Shown here one piece after another: positions 25,804 through 34,102 of a stretch of 64,000 nt of DNA. Within the stretch, counting starts at the first letter, position 1; the number at the start of each line of letters is the position of its first letter. A program made the position numbers and the translations under genes. The notes beneath the pieces are model-generated. The model was not told the origin of the DNA. It searched no databases and saw only the letters and a list, made by a program, of their open reading frames with translations. This stretch comes from Propioniciclava sinopodophylli (lineage in GTDB: Bacteria; Actinomycetota; Actinomycetes; Propionibacteriales; Propionibacteriaceae). The stretch is taken from positions 248,001 to 312,000 of the forward strand of contig NZ_SDMQ01000001.1 in assembly GCF_004324755.1 (NCBI RefSeq), in the 5' to 3' direction.

Positions 25804-26448
25804 ATGCACTTTCCCTTCGGTGGCATCTCGACTGAATCGCTTGAGGCTGCGGGCTACACGGTCACGCTCCGAGACCGCCCCGAGGGCACAGCCGGTTATG
25901 AAGACGTCCAGTCCCGCTGGCCGATCCTGAAGTTGCCCCACGTCCGTGGCGACCTGCCCGCGACTGTGAAGCATCCCGACGACGCGCTGGACGTCGTCAG
26001 CGTGGACTGGAGGGGTGTGGCCATCGGCAACGCGGGCGAGACTCTGCTGGTCCTCGTCGAGGGCGTCACCGGGACCATCGACGCCAGTGCAGCTGACCTC
26101 TCCAGGATCGTCCCCGGCAGCGTCGCGGCTCTCCGTACTGACCAGGGGGACCGCGATCCGGATGGCTTCCGGGTGCGCTTCGTCGCCCCATCCATGGAGG
26201 CTTATGCCCGCTGCCACGTCCGCGCCCAGATGCTCACGCTGCAGTGGTGGACCTATGCCATCGATGGCGACGTGACGCCCCAGATCGAGATCGAGTCGGC
26301 CGTGCGAGCATTCGAGAGTGAGGTGGCGCAGATCGCCGGAGAGACCGACTTCTGGCCCGATCTCGTCGCAGACCTGGAAGACATCGGTCCGACGACGATG
26401 GTGATCTGGGACATGGTCGTTGGGCGAGCGGCGCTTCCCGAACGTTGA
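25804..26448 (+). CDS. Hypothetical protein
   Basis: A 214-residue soluble acidic protein starting MHFPFGGISTESLEAAGYTV and ending GRAALPER. It alternates strands and turns (for example VVSVDWRGVAIGNAGETLLV) and has a Trp-rich patch LTLQWWTYAID. No domain or catalytic motif is recognised. It is followed directly, in the same frame, by the AbiEi-like remnant. The upstream DUF6918 fragment ends 12 bp before its start, so it may have been placed here by a rearrangement. Confidence 0.6.
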   Translation: MHFPFGGISTESLEAAGYTVTLRDRPEGTAGYEDVQSRWPILKLPHVRGDLPATVKHPDDALDVVSVDWRGVAIGNAGETLLVLVEGVTGTIDASAADLSRIVPGSVAALRTDQGDRDPDGFRVRFVAPSMEAYARCHVRAQMLTLQWWTYAIDGDVTPQIEIESAVRAFESEVAQIAGETDFWPDLVADLEDIGPTTMVIWDMVVGRAALPER

Positions 26449-26493
26449 GAGCACCTGTCCTCAGGCGTCAACCCGCACGGGAGTGCTCAGCGC

Positions 26494-27054
26494 ACGAACC
26501 CCTCGAGCGTCGCGCCCAAGCCCGGCAAGGACGCCAACAAGACACGGCTGCACCGCGGCGCCCGCGACGGCCGCTACGAGCGTATCGCCCGCGGCATCTA
26601 TCGAACCGCCGACGCCGAACCGGCAGACCTCGACATGATCGAGGCGGCCACCCGCCGGCCCGATGCGACGATCTGCCTCATCTCGGCGCTCGCCCACCAC
26701 GAACTCACCGACGAGATCCCAAGCAGCCTCGACATAGCCATCCCCCGAGGGTCATGGATTCCGGCCACCGAGGGCGCGATCACCTGGCACCTGTTCGACA
26801 AGGCCACCTTCGACCTCGGCCGTGACGAGATCGACATCCCCGGCACCGATGCCCTCCAGATCGGCCTGTACAGCCCGGAGCGGTGCATCGCCGACGCCTA
26901 CCGACTCCGCGGGAAGCTCGGCTACGAGATCGCCACGCAGGCGTTGCGCACCTGGCTGAACCGGGGCGGCATGCCCTCCGACCTGATGAGGATCGCCAAC
27001 CAGCTCCCCAGGGTCAAGGCCCCCCTCCTTCAAGCGCTCACCGCGCTGACCTGA
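26494..27054 (+). pseudogene. AbiEi-type antitoxin/transcriptional regulator, N-terminus damaged
   Basis: The frame HRGARDGRYERIARGIYRTA, ATICLISALAHHELTDEIPS, IGLYSPERCIADAYRLRGKL and GYEIATQALRTWL matches type IV toxin-antitoxin AbiEi proteins. The first helices of the winged-helix domain are replaced by sequence without an ATG, GTG or TTG between the preceding stop (26448) and the domain. ATG at 26635 would omit the winged helix. Probably a truncated, non-functional antitoxin. The toxin gene follows. Confidence 0.65.
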
Positions 27055-27067
27055 GCGAGACTGCCCC

Positions 27068-27500
27068 ATGACCCACGCCGCTGCCGCCTCCGCGGGCCAC
27101 TCCGACCAGGTACCAGGACGGGCCGGCAGGTCTTCAACGAACTGCAGCGTCGCGCCCGCGCGCAAGCCCGGCAGGACGGCGAGTCTGCATCCACCGAGGA
27201 GTACCTGACCCGGCACACGCTGGAGTCGTTCCTCCACCGGTTGACGGTCACCGGGCACGCCCGCGGCTTCGTCCTCAAAGGCGGCCTGCTCCTGGGTGCC
27301 TACGACGTCCGCCGGCCCACCAAGGACGTCGACAGCAACGCGGTCCGCGCCTGCGTCAGCGACGAGTGGCTCACCCAGGTCGCCCGGGACGTGGCCGGCG
27401 CCGACGGGGACGACGGCGTGGCGTTCGACCTGAGCCCCCGAGTCGCCCGCGGGGCAGCCGCCACACCCCGTCCCGCCGTCCGGTGTCGTGGGCGACGCCG
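27068..27500 (+). pseudogene. AbiEii-type nucleotidyltransferase toxin, frameshifted and truncated
   Basis: ATG at 27068 begins MTHAAAASAGHSDQ, then the homologous frame changes. RQVFNELQRRARAQARQDGE, HTLESFLHRL and FVLKGGLLLGAYDVRRPTKD, then VDSNA, give the AbiEii KGG...DxD nucleotidyltransferase core. The chain loses similarity after DDGVAFDLSPRV and lacks the C-terminal half. With the damaged antitoxin this is a decayed AbiE pair, normally an abortive-infection toxin-antitoxin system. Confidence 0.65.
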
Positions 27501-27609
27501 ATCGGCTCGCCTGACCAGCTCGCTCAAGCTGAGGCCGAGTGACTCCGCACCGTTGTCCGCGGCGTGACGGACTGCCCTCGCAGCCGGGGCCCTGAGCTCA
27601 GTGATTCGG

Positions 27610-27745
27610 ATGGCGAGGATGCGCTCGTACGGGGAGTCCACTCATCGCGCTCGATCAGCCGGCGCTCGCGGTCGATCCACCCCCAGGCGTCGCCCTTGGT
27701 CTCGAAGGTTTGCGGTGCGGTGAACGGGTGGGGGTTCGCCGTTCG
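27610..27745 (-). pseudogene. Fragment of a phage/ICE tyrosine integrase N-terminal domain
   Basis: The minus-strand frame HPFTAPQTFETKGDAWGWID, RERRLIERDEWTP is the arm-binding N-terminal pattern of actinobacterial tyrosine integrases. Only about 40 residues survive and no catalytic domain is found. It lies at the opposite end of the island from tRNA-Ser, just before the core operon at 27857. Confidence 0.5.
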
Positions 27746-27856
27746 TGATGACATCGTGACAGCCGCCGGGTGGGGACCTGCGCACCGGCTGTTCCCCCTG
27801 CGCCAGCAGTTGGGCTAGTTTGACCGTCGACGAACCCCCTGTTTCGAGGACCACCC

Positions 27857-28531
27857 ATGCTCAGCCAGTTCACCTTGCTCGATGGCGACCTCGTCTCCGT
27901 CGACGCCCCGGACGTGACCCTCTCACCGCCCGTGGTGATCGGCGTGCTGTACGCCGACAGCACCGAGATCGAGGTCAACGCCGGCACCCAGGAGGCCGCC
28001 GACCTCTTCCTCGGGATCACCGGCACGGAGCTCACCAGCCAGCTGACCCTGCGCGGCGGCCGCACGCTGCACGTCGGTCCGCTCGGCGGGGACCGCGCGA
28101 ACGGGTGGGGCTACGTCGTGGAGATCGGCGACGACCGCGTGTTCGGCCCGACGCCGCCGTCGGTGACCGTCGAGCGCCTCGCCGCCGTGCTGGCCGACAC
28201 GTCGCCCGCCCGCAACGGCCGGGGCGTCGTCCTGCAGCCGAACGGGTCGGCCACGTGGTCCCCGTTCCGCACCCAGGGCGCCTCCCAGATGGGCACGCGC
28301 CCCGACGGCACCAAGCTCATGCTGGACATCCGCCGCGCCGTGCCCGGGCAGAAGCGCAGCAGCAAGGGGCTGCAGGTCCGCGGCGGCTCGCTCACCAAGC
28401 AGAATCAGCACGGCCGCGACTACGTCATCCTGGAGAACCCGGACTTCGTGATCTACGGCCTGCCCATCCCCGAGATCGAGCTCAACGACCTGGCCGGCAC
28501 CGTCGCCGAGGTGCTGGTCGAACGCCGATGA
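27857..28531 (+). CDS. Hypothetical protein, first gene of a Mau-like operon
   Basis: A 224-residue soluble protein starting MLSQFTLLDGDLVSVDAPDV, with a Gly/Thr-rich strand-forming middle (GGDRANGWGYVVEIGDDRVF) and a C-terminal DYVILENPDFVIYGLPIPEI. No family recognised. Its stop overlaps the start of the MauE-like gene (ATGA), so it belongs to the same transcript. It is the first clearly core-like gene after the island. Confidence 0.7.
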   Translation: MLSQFTLLDGDLVSVDAPDVTLSPPVVIGVLYADSTEIEVNAGTQEAADLFLGITGTELTSQLTLRGGRTLHVGPLGGDRANGWGYVVEIGDDRVFGPTPPSVTVERLAAVLADTSPARNGRGVVLQPNGSATWSPFRTQGASQMGTRPDGTKLMLDIRRAVPGQKRSSKGLQVRGGSLTKQNQHGRDYVILENPDFVIYGLPIPEIELNDLAGTVAEVLVERR

Positions 28532-29091
28532 CCCCCGCCCTGCTCGCCGCCTGCGCCCTGGTGCTGCTCGCCTCGGCGGGTGCCCACCTGCGGCGTCCCC
28601 GCGCGCTGGCGTCCGGCATGGCGGCCCACGGTGTCCTGCCCGCCGGGGTGCGGACGCCGCTGGCCTGGCTCGTGATGACGACCGAGGCCGTCCTCGGCGT
28701 GGTCGGCCTGGTGGCCGCGCTCGTCGGGCCGCGCTGGCTGGCGGCGCTGGCCGGCGCGGCGATGGCCGTGCTGTTCGGGCTGATGGCCGCCTACGTGCAC
28801 GTCGCCCACCGGCGGAGCGCGGGCGCGGTCCCGTGCGCCTGTGGCATCGGCGAGGCCCCGCTGGGCCCGTGGGTGACCCTGCGCGCCGCGCTGCTGGCCG
28901 GCCTCGCTGCCGTCGCCGGGGGTGTCGCGGCGTTCAGTTCCGGCGCTTGGGGCTTCGCCGGACGCCCCTGGGACGAGTTGGTCGTCCTCGCCTGCGCCGC
29001 CGTGACGCTCGCCGTGTCCACCGCCCTGCTGCCGGTCGCCCGCACCACCCCGACCGGCCTCACGCTCGTGACCCGGGGAGGCGTCCGATGA
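28528..29091 (+). CDS. MauE-like membrane protein (disulphide/quinone-linked family)
   Basis: A 187-residue protein with about four transmembrane helices (ALLAACALVLLASAGAHL; PLAWLVMTTEAVLGVVGLVA; ALAGAAMAVLFGLMAAYVHV; and a later pair). A CAC motif (VPCACGIGEAPLG) sits in the loop after helix 3, as in MauE/DoxX-like proteins involved in periplasmic disulphide chemistry. ATG 28528 overlaps the previous stop. It is followed by a MauD-like thioredoxin with another ATGA overlap, the usual MauE-MauD order. Confidence 0.78.
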   Translation: MTPALLAACALVLLASAGAHLRRPRALASGMAAHGVLPAGVRTPLAWLVMTTEAVLGVVGLVAALVGPRWLAALAGAAMAVLFGLMAAYVHVAHRRSAGAVPCACGIGEAPLGPWVTLRAALLAGLAAVAGGVAAFSSGAWGFAGRPWDELVVLACAAVTLAVSTALLPVARTTPTGLTLVTRGGVR

Positions 29092-29609
29092 GCTTCACCA
29101 CCGCCGCGTTGATCGTGTCCTGGCTCGCGATCGTCCTGCTCGCCTTCGGCTACGCCGGCCTGCTCGCCCAGGTGGGCGAGCTCCGCCGCGCCGTCGGCGA
29201 CGGCTCGGGGCAGGCCTCCCAACGGCCGGGCGGCCCCGTGGCCGGCCTCGCGCTGCCGGCGTCCGGCGCCCTCGGCCGGATCCGCCCGGCGGGCGGCGGC
29301 GTGATCGCCTTCGTCTCCCCCGGTTGCCCCGCGTGCTCGGACGTGCTCGCCGACCTGGCGTCCGGCCCGTCCGTCGGTTCGGTCACGGTCGTCTCCACCG
29401 GGGACTGCGCCGAGGTGCCGGACGCCCTGGGCGCGACCTGCCTGGCCGACTCCGGCGACCTCCTGCGCAAGCTGCAGGTGCCCGCCACCCCGTACCTCCT
29501 CGCGGTGGACGCCGCGGGGACCATCATCGATTCCCTCCTTCCGATCGATCCCCACGAACTCGAGCACTGGCTGAACCACCACGCCGTGCAGAAGGGTGCA
29601 CTGCCATGA
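29088..29609 (+). CDS. MauD-like membrane-anchored thioredoxin
   Basis: A 173-residue protein with one N-terminal transmembrane anchor (LIVSWLAIVLLAFGYAGLL) and an extracytoplasmic thioredoxin domain. The redox motif is SPGCPACSDV (CxxC), and the cis-proline is in VPATPYLLAVD. MauD proteins are needed to form disulphides in the methylamine dehydrogenase light chain. Here the candidate client is the next gene, whose start overlaps this stop. Confidence 0.82.
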   Translation: MSFTTAALIVSWLAIVLLAFGYAGLLAQVGELRRAVGDGSGQASQRPGGPVAGLALPASGALGRIRPAGGGVIAFVSPGCPACSDVLADLASGPSVGSVTVVSTGDCAEVPDALGATCLADSGDLLRKLQVPATPYLLAVDAAGTIIDSLLPIDPHELEHWLNHHAVQKGALP

Positions 29610-30118
29610 CCGTGCGTTTCGACGACCTGCCCGAGGCTGACGACAAGCACCTGCGGGCGCGCCTGCAGAACTCGCCGAGCCGGCGCGGGCTGTTCCGCGC
29701 CGCGGCCCTCGGCGGCGTCGGCGTCGCCTTCGGGGCGTTCGCCCTCGTCAACCGGAGCGCCGACCAGGCCGAGGCCGCCTACTGGCAGGACTACCTGAGC
29801 ACCTCGACCGGCCCGTGCGAGACCTACGCCAAGGACCACACCGAGCAGGGTTTGAAGTGCGGCCCCTCGGCGATGTGCACCGACCTGTCGTGCTGCTGGC
29901 GCTACAAGAGCACCCCCAGCAACGTCCGCGGTTGGCACAAGCAGACCCCGCGCAGCACCGGCACGTACTACCTGTTCCGTCCGGACGCCTGCTGGGGCGG
30001 CACGTACGACAGCTGGCGCTGGAGGTTCAGCGACGGCAAGACCTACCGCTGCTCCGACGGCTGGACGTGCAACAACGGCTCCTGCGTCCGCACGATCTGT
30101 CCTTGGGCCGTCACCTGA
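29606..30118 (+). CDS. Methylamine dehydrogenase light chain-like cysteine-rich protein, Tat signal
   Basis: A 170-residue exported protein. Residues about 24-55 form a twin-arginine signal (SPSRRGLFRAAALGGVGV). The mature part has ten cysteines (for example TDLSCCWRYK, CNNGSCVRTICPW) and many tryptophans, resembling the MauA family, whose two tryptophans form the TTQ cofactor. The heavy chain (MauB) and the maturase MauG are absent from the window. The overlaps with MauD-like and small membrane genes suggest one functional unit. True amine dehydrogenase activity is uncertain. Confidence 0.72.
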   Translation: MTVRFDDLPEADDKHLRARLQNSPSRRGLFRAAALGGVGVAFGAFALVNRSADQAEAAYWQDYLSTSTGPCETYAKDHTEQGLKCGPSAMCTDLSCCWRYKSTPSNVRGWHKQTPRSTGTYYLFRPDACWGGTYDSWRWRFSDGKTYRCSDGWTCNNGSCVRTICPWAVT

Positions 30119-30327
30119 TGTCCTCGCCCACCTCGACCCCCACCTGGCGCGGAGCGACGCTGCGCCAGTGGGCGGCCGACCCCCTGTGGTTGCTGTGGGC
30201 CGTCGGCGCCCTCGCGCTGGTCGCCGTGGGGCTCGGGTTCGCGGTGGGCTCGCCGACCTGGCTGCCGGTCCTGCTGCTGGCTCTTGCCGCCGCGTCCGCC
30301 GGGTTGGCGCTGTCCGGCTCCACTTGA
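30118..30327 (+). CDS. Small two-helix membrane protein
   Basis: A 69-residue protein whose ATG overlaps the previous stop (TGATG). It has two hydrophobic segments (LWLLWAVGALALVAVGLGFA and WLPVLLLALAAASAGLAL). Function unknown. Its position at the end of the Mau-like operon suggests a membrane partner of that system. Confidence 0.65.
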   Translation: MSSPTSTPTWRGATLRQWAADPLWLLWAVGALALVAVGLGFAVGSPTWLPVLLLALAAASAGLALSGST

Positions 30328-30351
30328 GGCCTGAACAGCGCGTGGGCGCTG

Positions 30352-30909
30352 TTGGCTTCGGTTCGAGGCCAATCCTCCCCCCTTCCCCTGTGGGTGGCGT
30401 TCGCGGTCGGCACAACCCTCGGTGGTGCCGTCACCGGCCTCGGCCTGGCCGTGGCGTCCGGGCTCGCGTCGGTCCTGCCCCTGCCGGTGCGCGCGATGGC
30501 CGCGGTCGCGGTCACCCTGGGACTGCTGCTGCTCGACCTCACCCAGGCCAAGCTGCGCCTCCCTCAGCGCGAGACGCTCATCCCCCAGGAGGTGTTCGCG
30601 CAGGGCATGGCCCGCGGCATCGCCTGGTTCGGCTTCGAGTACGGCACAGGCGTGCGCACGCTGATCCCCAGCGCGGCGTCCTACATCACCGCGTGGGCGC
30701 TCGTGATGTTCCACCTGCCGTGGTGGCAGACGCTGCTGGTCGCCACCGTGTTCGGGTTCTCGCGGTCGTGGGCGGTCGGCCTGGCGATGGCGCTCAGCAA
30801 GGGCGCCTGGTCGGTGTTCCTGGGCCGGCACAGCCGCCTGCTCGAGCGCCTCGGCAGCGTCGTGGCGGCGACCCTCGTCCTCGCCGCGGTCGCGTTCGGC
30901 CTCAGATGA
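30352..30909 (+). CDS. Integral membrane protein following the Mau-like operon
   Basis: About 185 residues with five or so hydrophobic helices (GTTLGGAVTGLGLAVASGLA; MAAVAVTLGLLLLDL; ASYITAWALVMFHLPWW). The start is uncertain: TTG 30352 or GTG 30394. The frame is the same as that of the preceding small protein, separated only by its TGA and 24 bp containing a hairpin (AACAGCGC/GGCGCTGTT). Possibly co-operates with the MauE/MauD-like proteins. No catalytic motif seen. Confidence 0.62.
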   Translation: MASVRGQSSPLPLWVAFAVGTTLGGAVTGLGLAVASGLASVLPLPVRAMAAVAVTLGLLLLDLTQAKLRLPQRETLIPQEVFAQGMARGIAWFGFEYGTGVRTLIPSAASYITAWALVMFHLPWWQTLLVATVFGFSRSWAVGLAMALSKGAWSVFLGRHSRLLERLGSVVAATLVLAAVAFGLR

Positions 30910-31040
30910 GCTGGGAGGTGTCGACCCTGGCGTCCGTCGCGGCGACCAGGTCGTCGACGCCCACGCCCGGGGCGAGCTCGCGCAGCACGTAGTGAGTTCC
31001 CGCGCAGTCGAGGACGCCGAGGTTGGTGATGACGCGCTTC
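30902..31040 (-). pseudogene. C-terminal remnant of a 3-oxoacid CoA-transferase B subunit
   Basis: The minus-strand frame KRVITNLGVLDCAGTHYVLR then ELAPGVGVDDLVAATDARV is the characteristic C-terminus of the beta subunit of 3-oxoacid/3-oxoadipate CoA-transferases. Upstream sequence (beyond about 31040) has no similarity and there is no start. It marks a deletion at the border of the polysaccharide locus. Confidence 0.6.
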
Positions 31041-31193
31041 CTCGAACCTCCCTGGTGACCCGCCCAGCGTCGCACGCAGACCTTGACATGTCCAAGACTT
31101 GATCGCCGGTGATTGATAATCTCATCCGACCCAATCGCCATCGATCGCGGCCCAGCCCTGACCGAGCGGCTCGGGCTGGCGCTACCATCAGGC

Positions 31194-32561
31194 ATGGAGC
31201 AGTCGGTGAGGGCGACGCGGCAGGCCGCCCGCCCGCATGTGCTGATCATCGTGCAGAACCTGCCCGTCCCCTTCGACCGTCGCGTCTGGCTCGAGTGCCG
31301 GGAGCTGGTGTCGCACGGCTACGAGGTCAGCGTCATCTGCCCCGCGGGCCCCGGTGACCCGGTGCGCCAGGTGATTGATGGCGTGCATCTCTACAAGTAC
31401 GCACCGCCACCGCAGGCCGAGGGGCTGCCGGGGTACGCGCTCGAGTTCGTCTACTGCTGGCTGCGCACCGCGATCCTGAGTATCGCCGTCCGTGCGCGTC
31501 GGCCCTTCACCATCCTGCAGGCCTGCAACCCACCCGACACGTACTGGCTGCTCGCACGGCTGTGGCGACCCGCCGGCGTCCGTTTCATCTTCGACCACCA
31601 CGACCTCAACCCGGAGCTGTACCTGTCCAGGTTCGGGCAGCCCACCGGCGCGAAGGGGAAGGCGCTGTACCGCGGCCTGCTGTGGCTGGAGCGCATGACC
31701 TTCCGTGCGGCGGACCGCGTGATCTCCACCAACGAGTCGTACCGGCGTATCGCCATCGAGCGCGGTGGGCTGGCACCACACCTGGTGACGGTCGTGCGGA
31801 GCGGCCCCGACACCCACGCCATGCGCCCCCTGCGCGTCGAGGCGACGGGCGACAAGCCCCACGAGCTGGTCTACCTCGGCATCATGGGCCCACAGGACGG
31901 GGTCGACCAGTTGCTCCTCGTGATGGACGAGCTGCGCCGCCGCGGACGCCGTGACGTGCAGGCGACACTTATGGGGTTCGGCGACTGCCTCGAGGACCTG
32001 CGCAGGCAGTGCACCGACATGGGGCTCGACCCGTGGGTGACCTTCACCGGACGCGTCGACCGTGACGAGATCGCCACCCGGCTCAGCGCCGCGGACATCG
32101 GCCTGGGCCCCGACCTGAAGACGCCGCTGAATGACCTCTCCACGATGAACAAGACCATGGAGTACATGGCCTACGGCCTCCCGTCGGTCGCCTTCGACCT
32201 GGTCGAGACGCGCGTGTCAGGCAGCGATGCAGTCCTGTACGTGCCCAGTGGGGACATCATCGCCTTCGCGGACGCCGTCGAGCGGCTCCTCGACGACCCC
32301 GACCTGCGGGTCGAGTTGGGGCTGCGCGCGCGCCACCGCGTGGCTTCCGAGCTGGACTGGCGCCCCCAGGCACGGGCCTACATCGGCGTGTACGACGAGC
32401 TGGTCGGCGGCTCCGGGACAGGAGGCGCTGACGACACCCCGTTCACCGAGCCACCCGCCGGGGTCGACAAGGCCGGACGTCCCTACGTCGACCTGCGCGA
32501 CGACGCCGAGGTCCGCCACTTCATCGCGTCACGCGGGCGGGGTGCCCTACGGGGCGAGTGA
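31194..32561 (+). CDS. Family 4-type glycosyltransferase
   Basis: A 455-residue cytoplasmic GT-B glycosyltransferase. ATG at 31194 is preferred to an upstream TTG at 31113 because the domain begins directly with HVLIIVQNLPVPFDRRVWLE. The C-terminal nucleotide-sugar half shows FTGRVDRDEIATRLSAADIG and NKTMEYMAYGLPSVAFDL, with the conserved glutamates of GT4 enzymes. It probably adds a sugar to the lipid-linked repeat unit; the sugar is not predictable. A 4-bp overlap region leads to the next gene. Confidence 0.85.
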   Translation: MEQSVRATRQAARPHVLIIVQNLPVPFDRRVWLECRELVSHGYEVSVICPAGPGDPVRQVIDGVHLYKYAPPPQAEGLPGYALEFVYCWLRTAILSIAVRARRPFTILQACNPPDTYWLLARLWRPAGVRFIFDHHDLNPELYLSRFGQPTGAKGKALYRGLLWLERMTFRAADRVISTNESYRRIAIERGGLAPHLVTVVRSGPDTHAMRPLRVEATGDKPHELVYLGIMGPQDGVDQLLLVMDELRRRGRRDVQATLMGFGDCLEDLRRQCTDMGLDPWVTFTGRVDRDEIATRLSAADIGLGPDLKTPLNDLSTMNKTMEYMAYGLPSVAFDLVETRVSGSDAVLYVPSGDIIAFADAVERLLDDPDLRVELGLRARHRVASELDWRPQARAYIGVYDELVGGSGTGGADDTPFTEPPAGVDKAGRPYVDLRDDAEVRHFIASRGRGALRGE

Positions 32562-32593
32562 GAACGGCCAACCCGGAGAAGAGGGAGATTCCC

Positions 32594-34102
32594 ATGGCAC
32601 CGCTGGGAGCACCACGAGCAGACCGCGCGGAGTACAGGCGGCAGTTCATCCTCGGCCCGCACTCCCCTGACCTTCTGCACGGCTGGAGCCGCCACCGGGT
32701 GGGCACGGATCTCGTGTTGTCGGTCCATCCCGATCTTGCGTGCATGCGTGCGGACGAGCGATGCCGCAGCCTCATCCTCCTGGGCCATGTACTGGACCCC
32801 GCACACCCTTCGCGGGACGACCGGACGGTCGTGATGGACGTCTTGGGGAAGTCACCAACCCTGTCCAGCGTGCTGAAGTCCTTCGATGACCTCACCGGAC
32901 GCTGGGCGGCCCTCTACTTCGACGACGACGAGGCGGTGGTGTTCCACGATGCGGCCGGGCTGCGCCAGGTTCACTACGGGCGCGACGGAGCCGGGGCGCT
33001 GTGGTGCGGATCGCGACCGGAGCTGATCGCCCGCTTGGGGGGGAACAGGCTGGACCTGGAGCACCTGGACGAACTGCGCAGCATCGGGGTCTTTCGCGCG
33101 GGGGCCACGGGCTTCTGGCCAGGGAGCGGATCTGCCTTCATCGGGGTCCAACGGCTCCTTCCGAACCACTGCCTCGACCTCACCGTCGGCCAGGCGCGCC
33201 GCTACTGGCCCGTCGCGCCCATCGCGGCGGTGGACCAGGACACGGCGATGGCCCGGTCGGGCGGCTCCCTGAGAGGGGCGTTCTCCGCCGCCACCGCGCG
33301 GTTCCCCCTCGCCATGGCCCTGACGGCGGGACAGGACTCGCGCTTGCTGCTCGCCGCTGCCCGTGACTACGTCGGGCAGATGACCTACTACACCCTCAAG
33401 AAGACCGGCGCGACGCGCCTGACACCCGACATCGCCATCCCCCGACGGATGACGAAGGAACTCGGGCTGTCTCACCGAGTGATACCCGTCCAACCCCTGT
33501 CGACGCACCCGCTCGCACGCTCCATCGCCGCATCCTTCACGCCGTTCCACCAGCAGACGGCCGACCAGGCAGCCGCGCTGGCCCAGACACCTCCCCGCCC
33601 CGGCGGGCAGTGGGTGACCGTTAACGGGAACGTCTGCGAGATCGCACGGCTTCCCTGGATCGTGCGCCAGGACATGACGACCGAGGGGCTGGCGGAGGCG
33701 GTGCACATGCGCGACAGCGCCTTCGCTGTCGCGCAACTCGGTCAGTGGTTCGAGGACGCCGGACCGGCGATCGAGGTGTCCGGAATCCATCCCTGGGCGC
33801 TCTTCTACTGGGAACAGAGACTGAGCGCTTGGCTGGGAGCCGTGCGGTCCGAGTTCGACATCGTGGAGGAGGCGGTGAGCCCCTTCAACTCGCGCAGCCT
33901 GATCGAGTGCTTCCTGGGCGTTGACCCCTCGCTGCGGCAGCCCGACGACTGGCGGTTCTTCCGAGACCTGACCGGGCAGCTGTGGCCGCGGCTCCTGGAC
34001 TACCCCATCAATCCGAAGAACCGGTTCACCCACCTGGAGGCCCGCTTCCGCAAGCACTGGAAGTCGGCGCTCTACGCCCGTGCTGCCCGGCACACGTCCT
34101 AG
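32594..34102 (+). CDS. Asparagine-synthetase-like protein without the glutaminase cysteine
   Basis: 502 residues from ATG 32594 (GAGGGAG upstream; an in-frame GTG at 32558 is less likely). The N-terminal part resembles the class II glutamine amidotransferase fold (RWAALYFDDDEAVVFHDAAG) but lacks an N-terminal Cys2. The ATP-pyrophosphatase motif is AMALTAGQDSRLLLAAARD, a variant of SGGxDS. Such proteins are frequent in exopolysaccharide loci and may form an amide or other bond on a sugar or lipid intermediate. Its stop TAG is nested in CTAG with the stop of the convergent ABC transporter gene. Confidence 0.75.
   Translation: MAPLGAPRADRAEYRRQFILGPHSPDLLHGWSRHRVGTDLVLSVHPDLACMRADERCRSLILLGHVLDPAHPSRDDRTVVMDVLGKSPTLSSVLKSFDDLTGRWAALYFDDDEAVVFHDAAGLRQVHYGRDGAGALWCGSRPELIARLGGNRLDLEHLDELRSIGVFRAGATGFWPGSGSAFIGVQRLLPNHCLDLTVGQARRYWPVAPIAAVDQDTAMARSGGSLRGAFSAATARFPLAMALTAGQDSRLLLAAARDYVGQMTYYTLKKTGATRLTPDIAIPRRMTKELGLSHRVIPVQPLSTHPLARSIAASFTPFHQQTADQAAALAQTPPRPGGQWVTVNGNVCEIARLPWIVRQDMTTEGLAEAVHMRDSAFAVAQLGQWFEDAGPAIEVSGIHPWALFYWEQRLSAWLGAVRSEFDIVEEAVSPFNSRSLIECFLGVDPSLRQPDDWRFFRDLTGQLWPRLLDYPINPKNRFTHLEARFRKHWKSALYARAARHTS

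Noticed and set aside
27750-27856. attR copy of the tRNA-Ser 3' end
   Set aside because: No match to the T-arm/acceptor sequence is present in this stretch.
31083-31120. TTGACA plus GATAAT as a promoter for the GT4 gene
   Set aside because: The spacing is 26 bp, too long for a sigma-A promoter; recorded only as a weak possibility.
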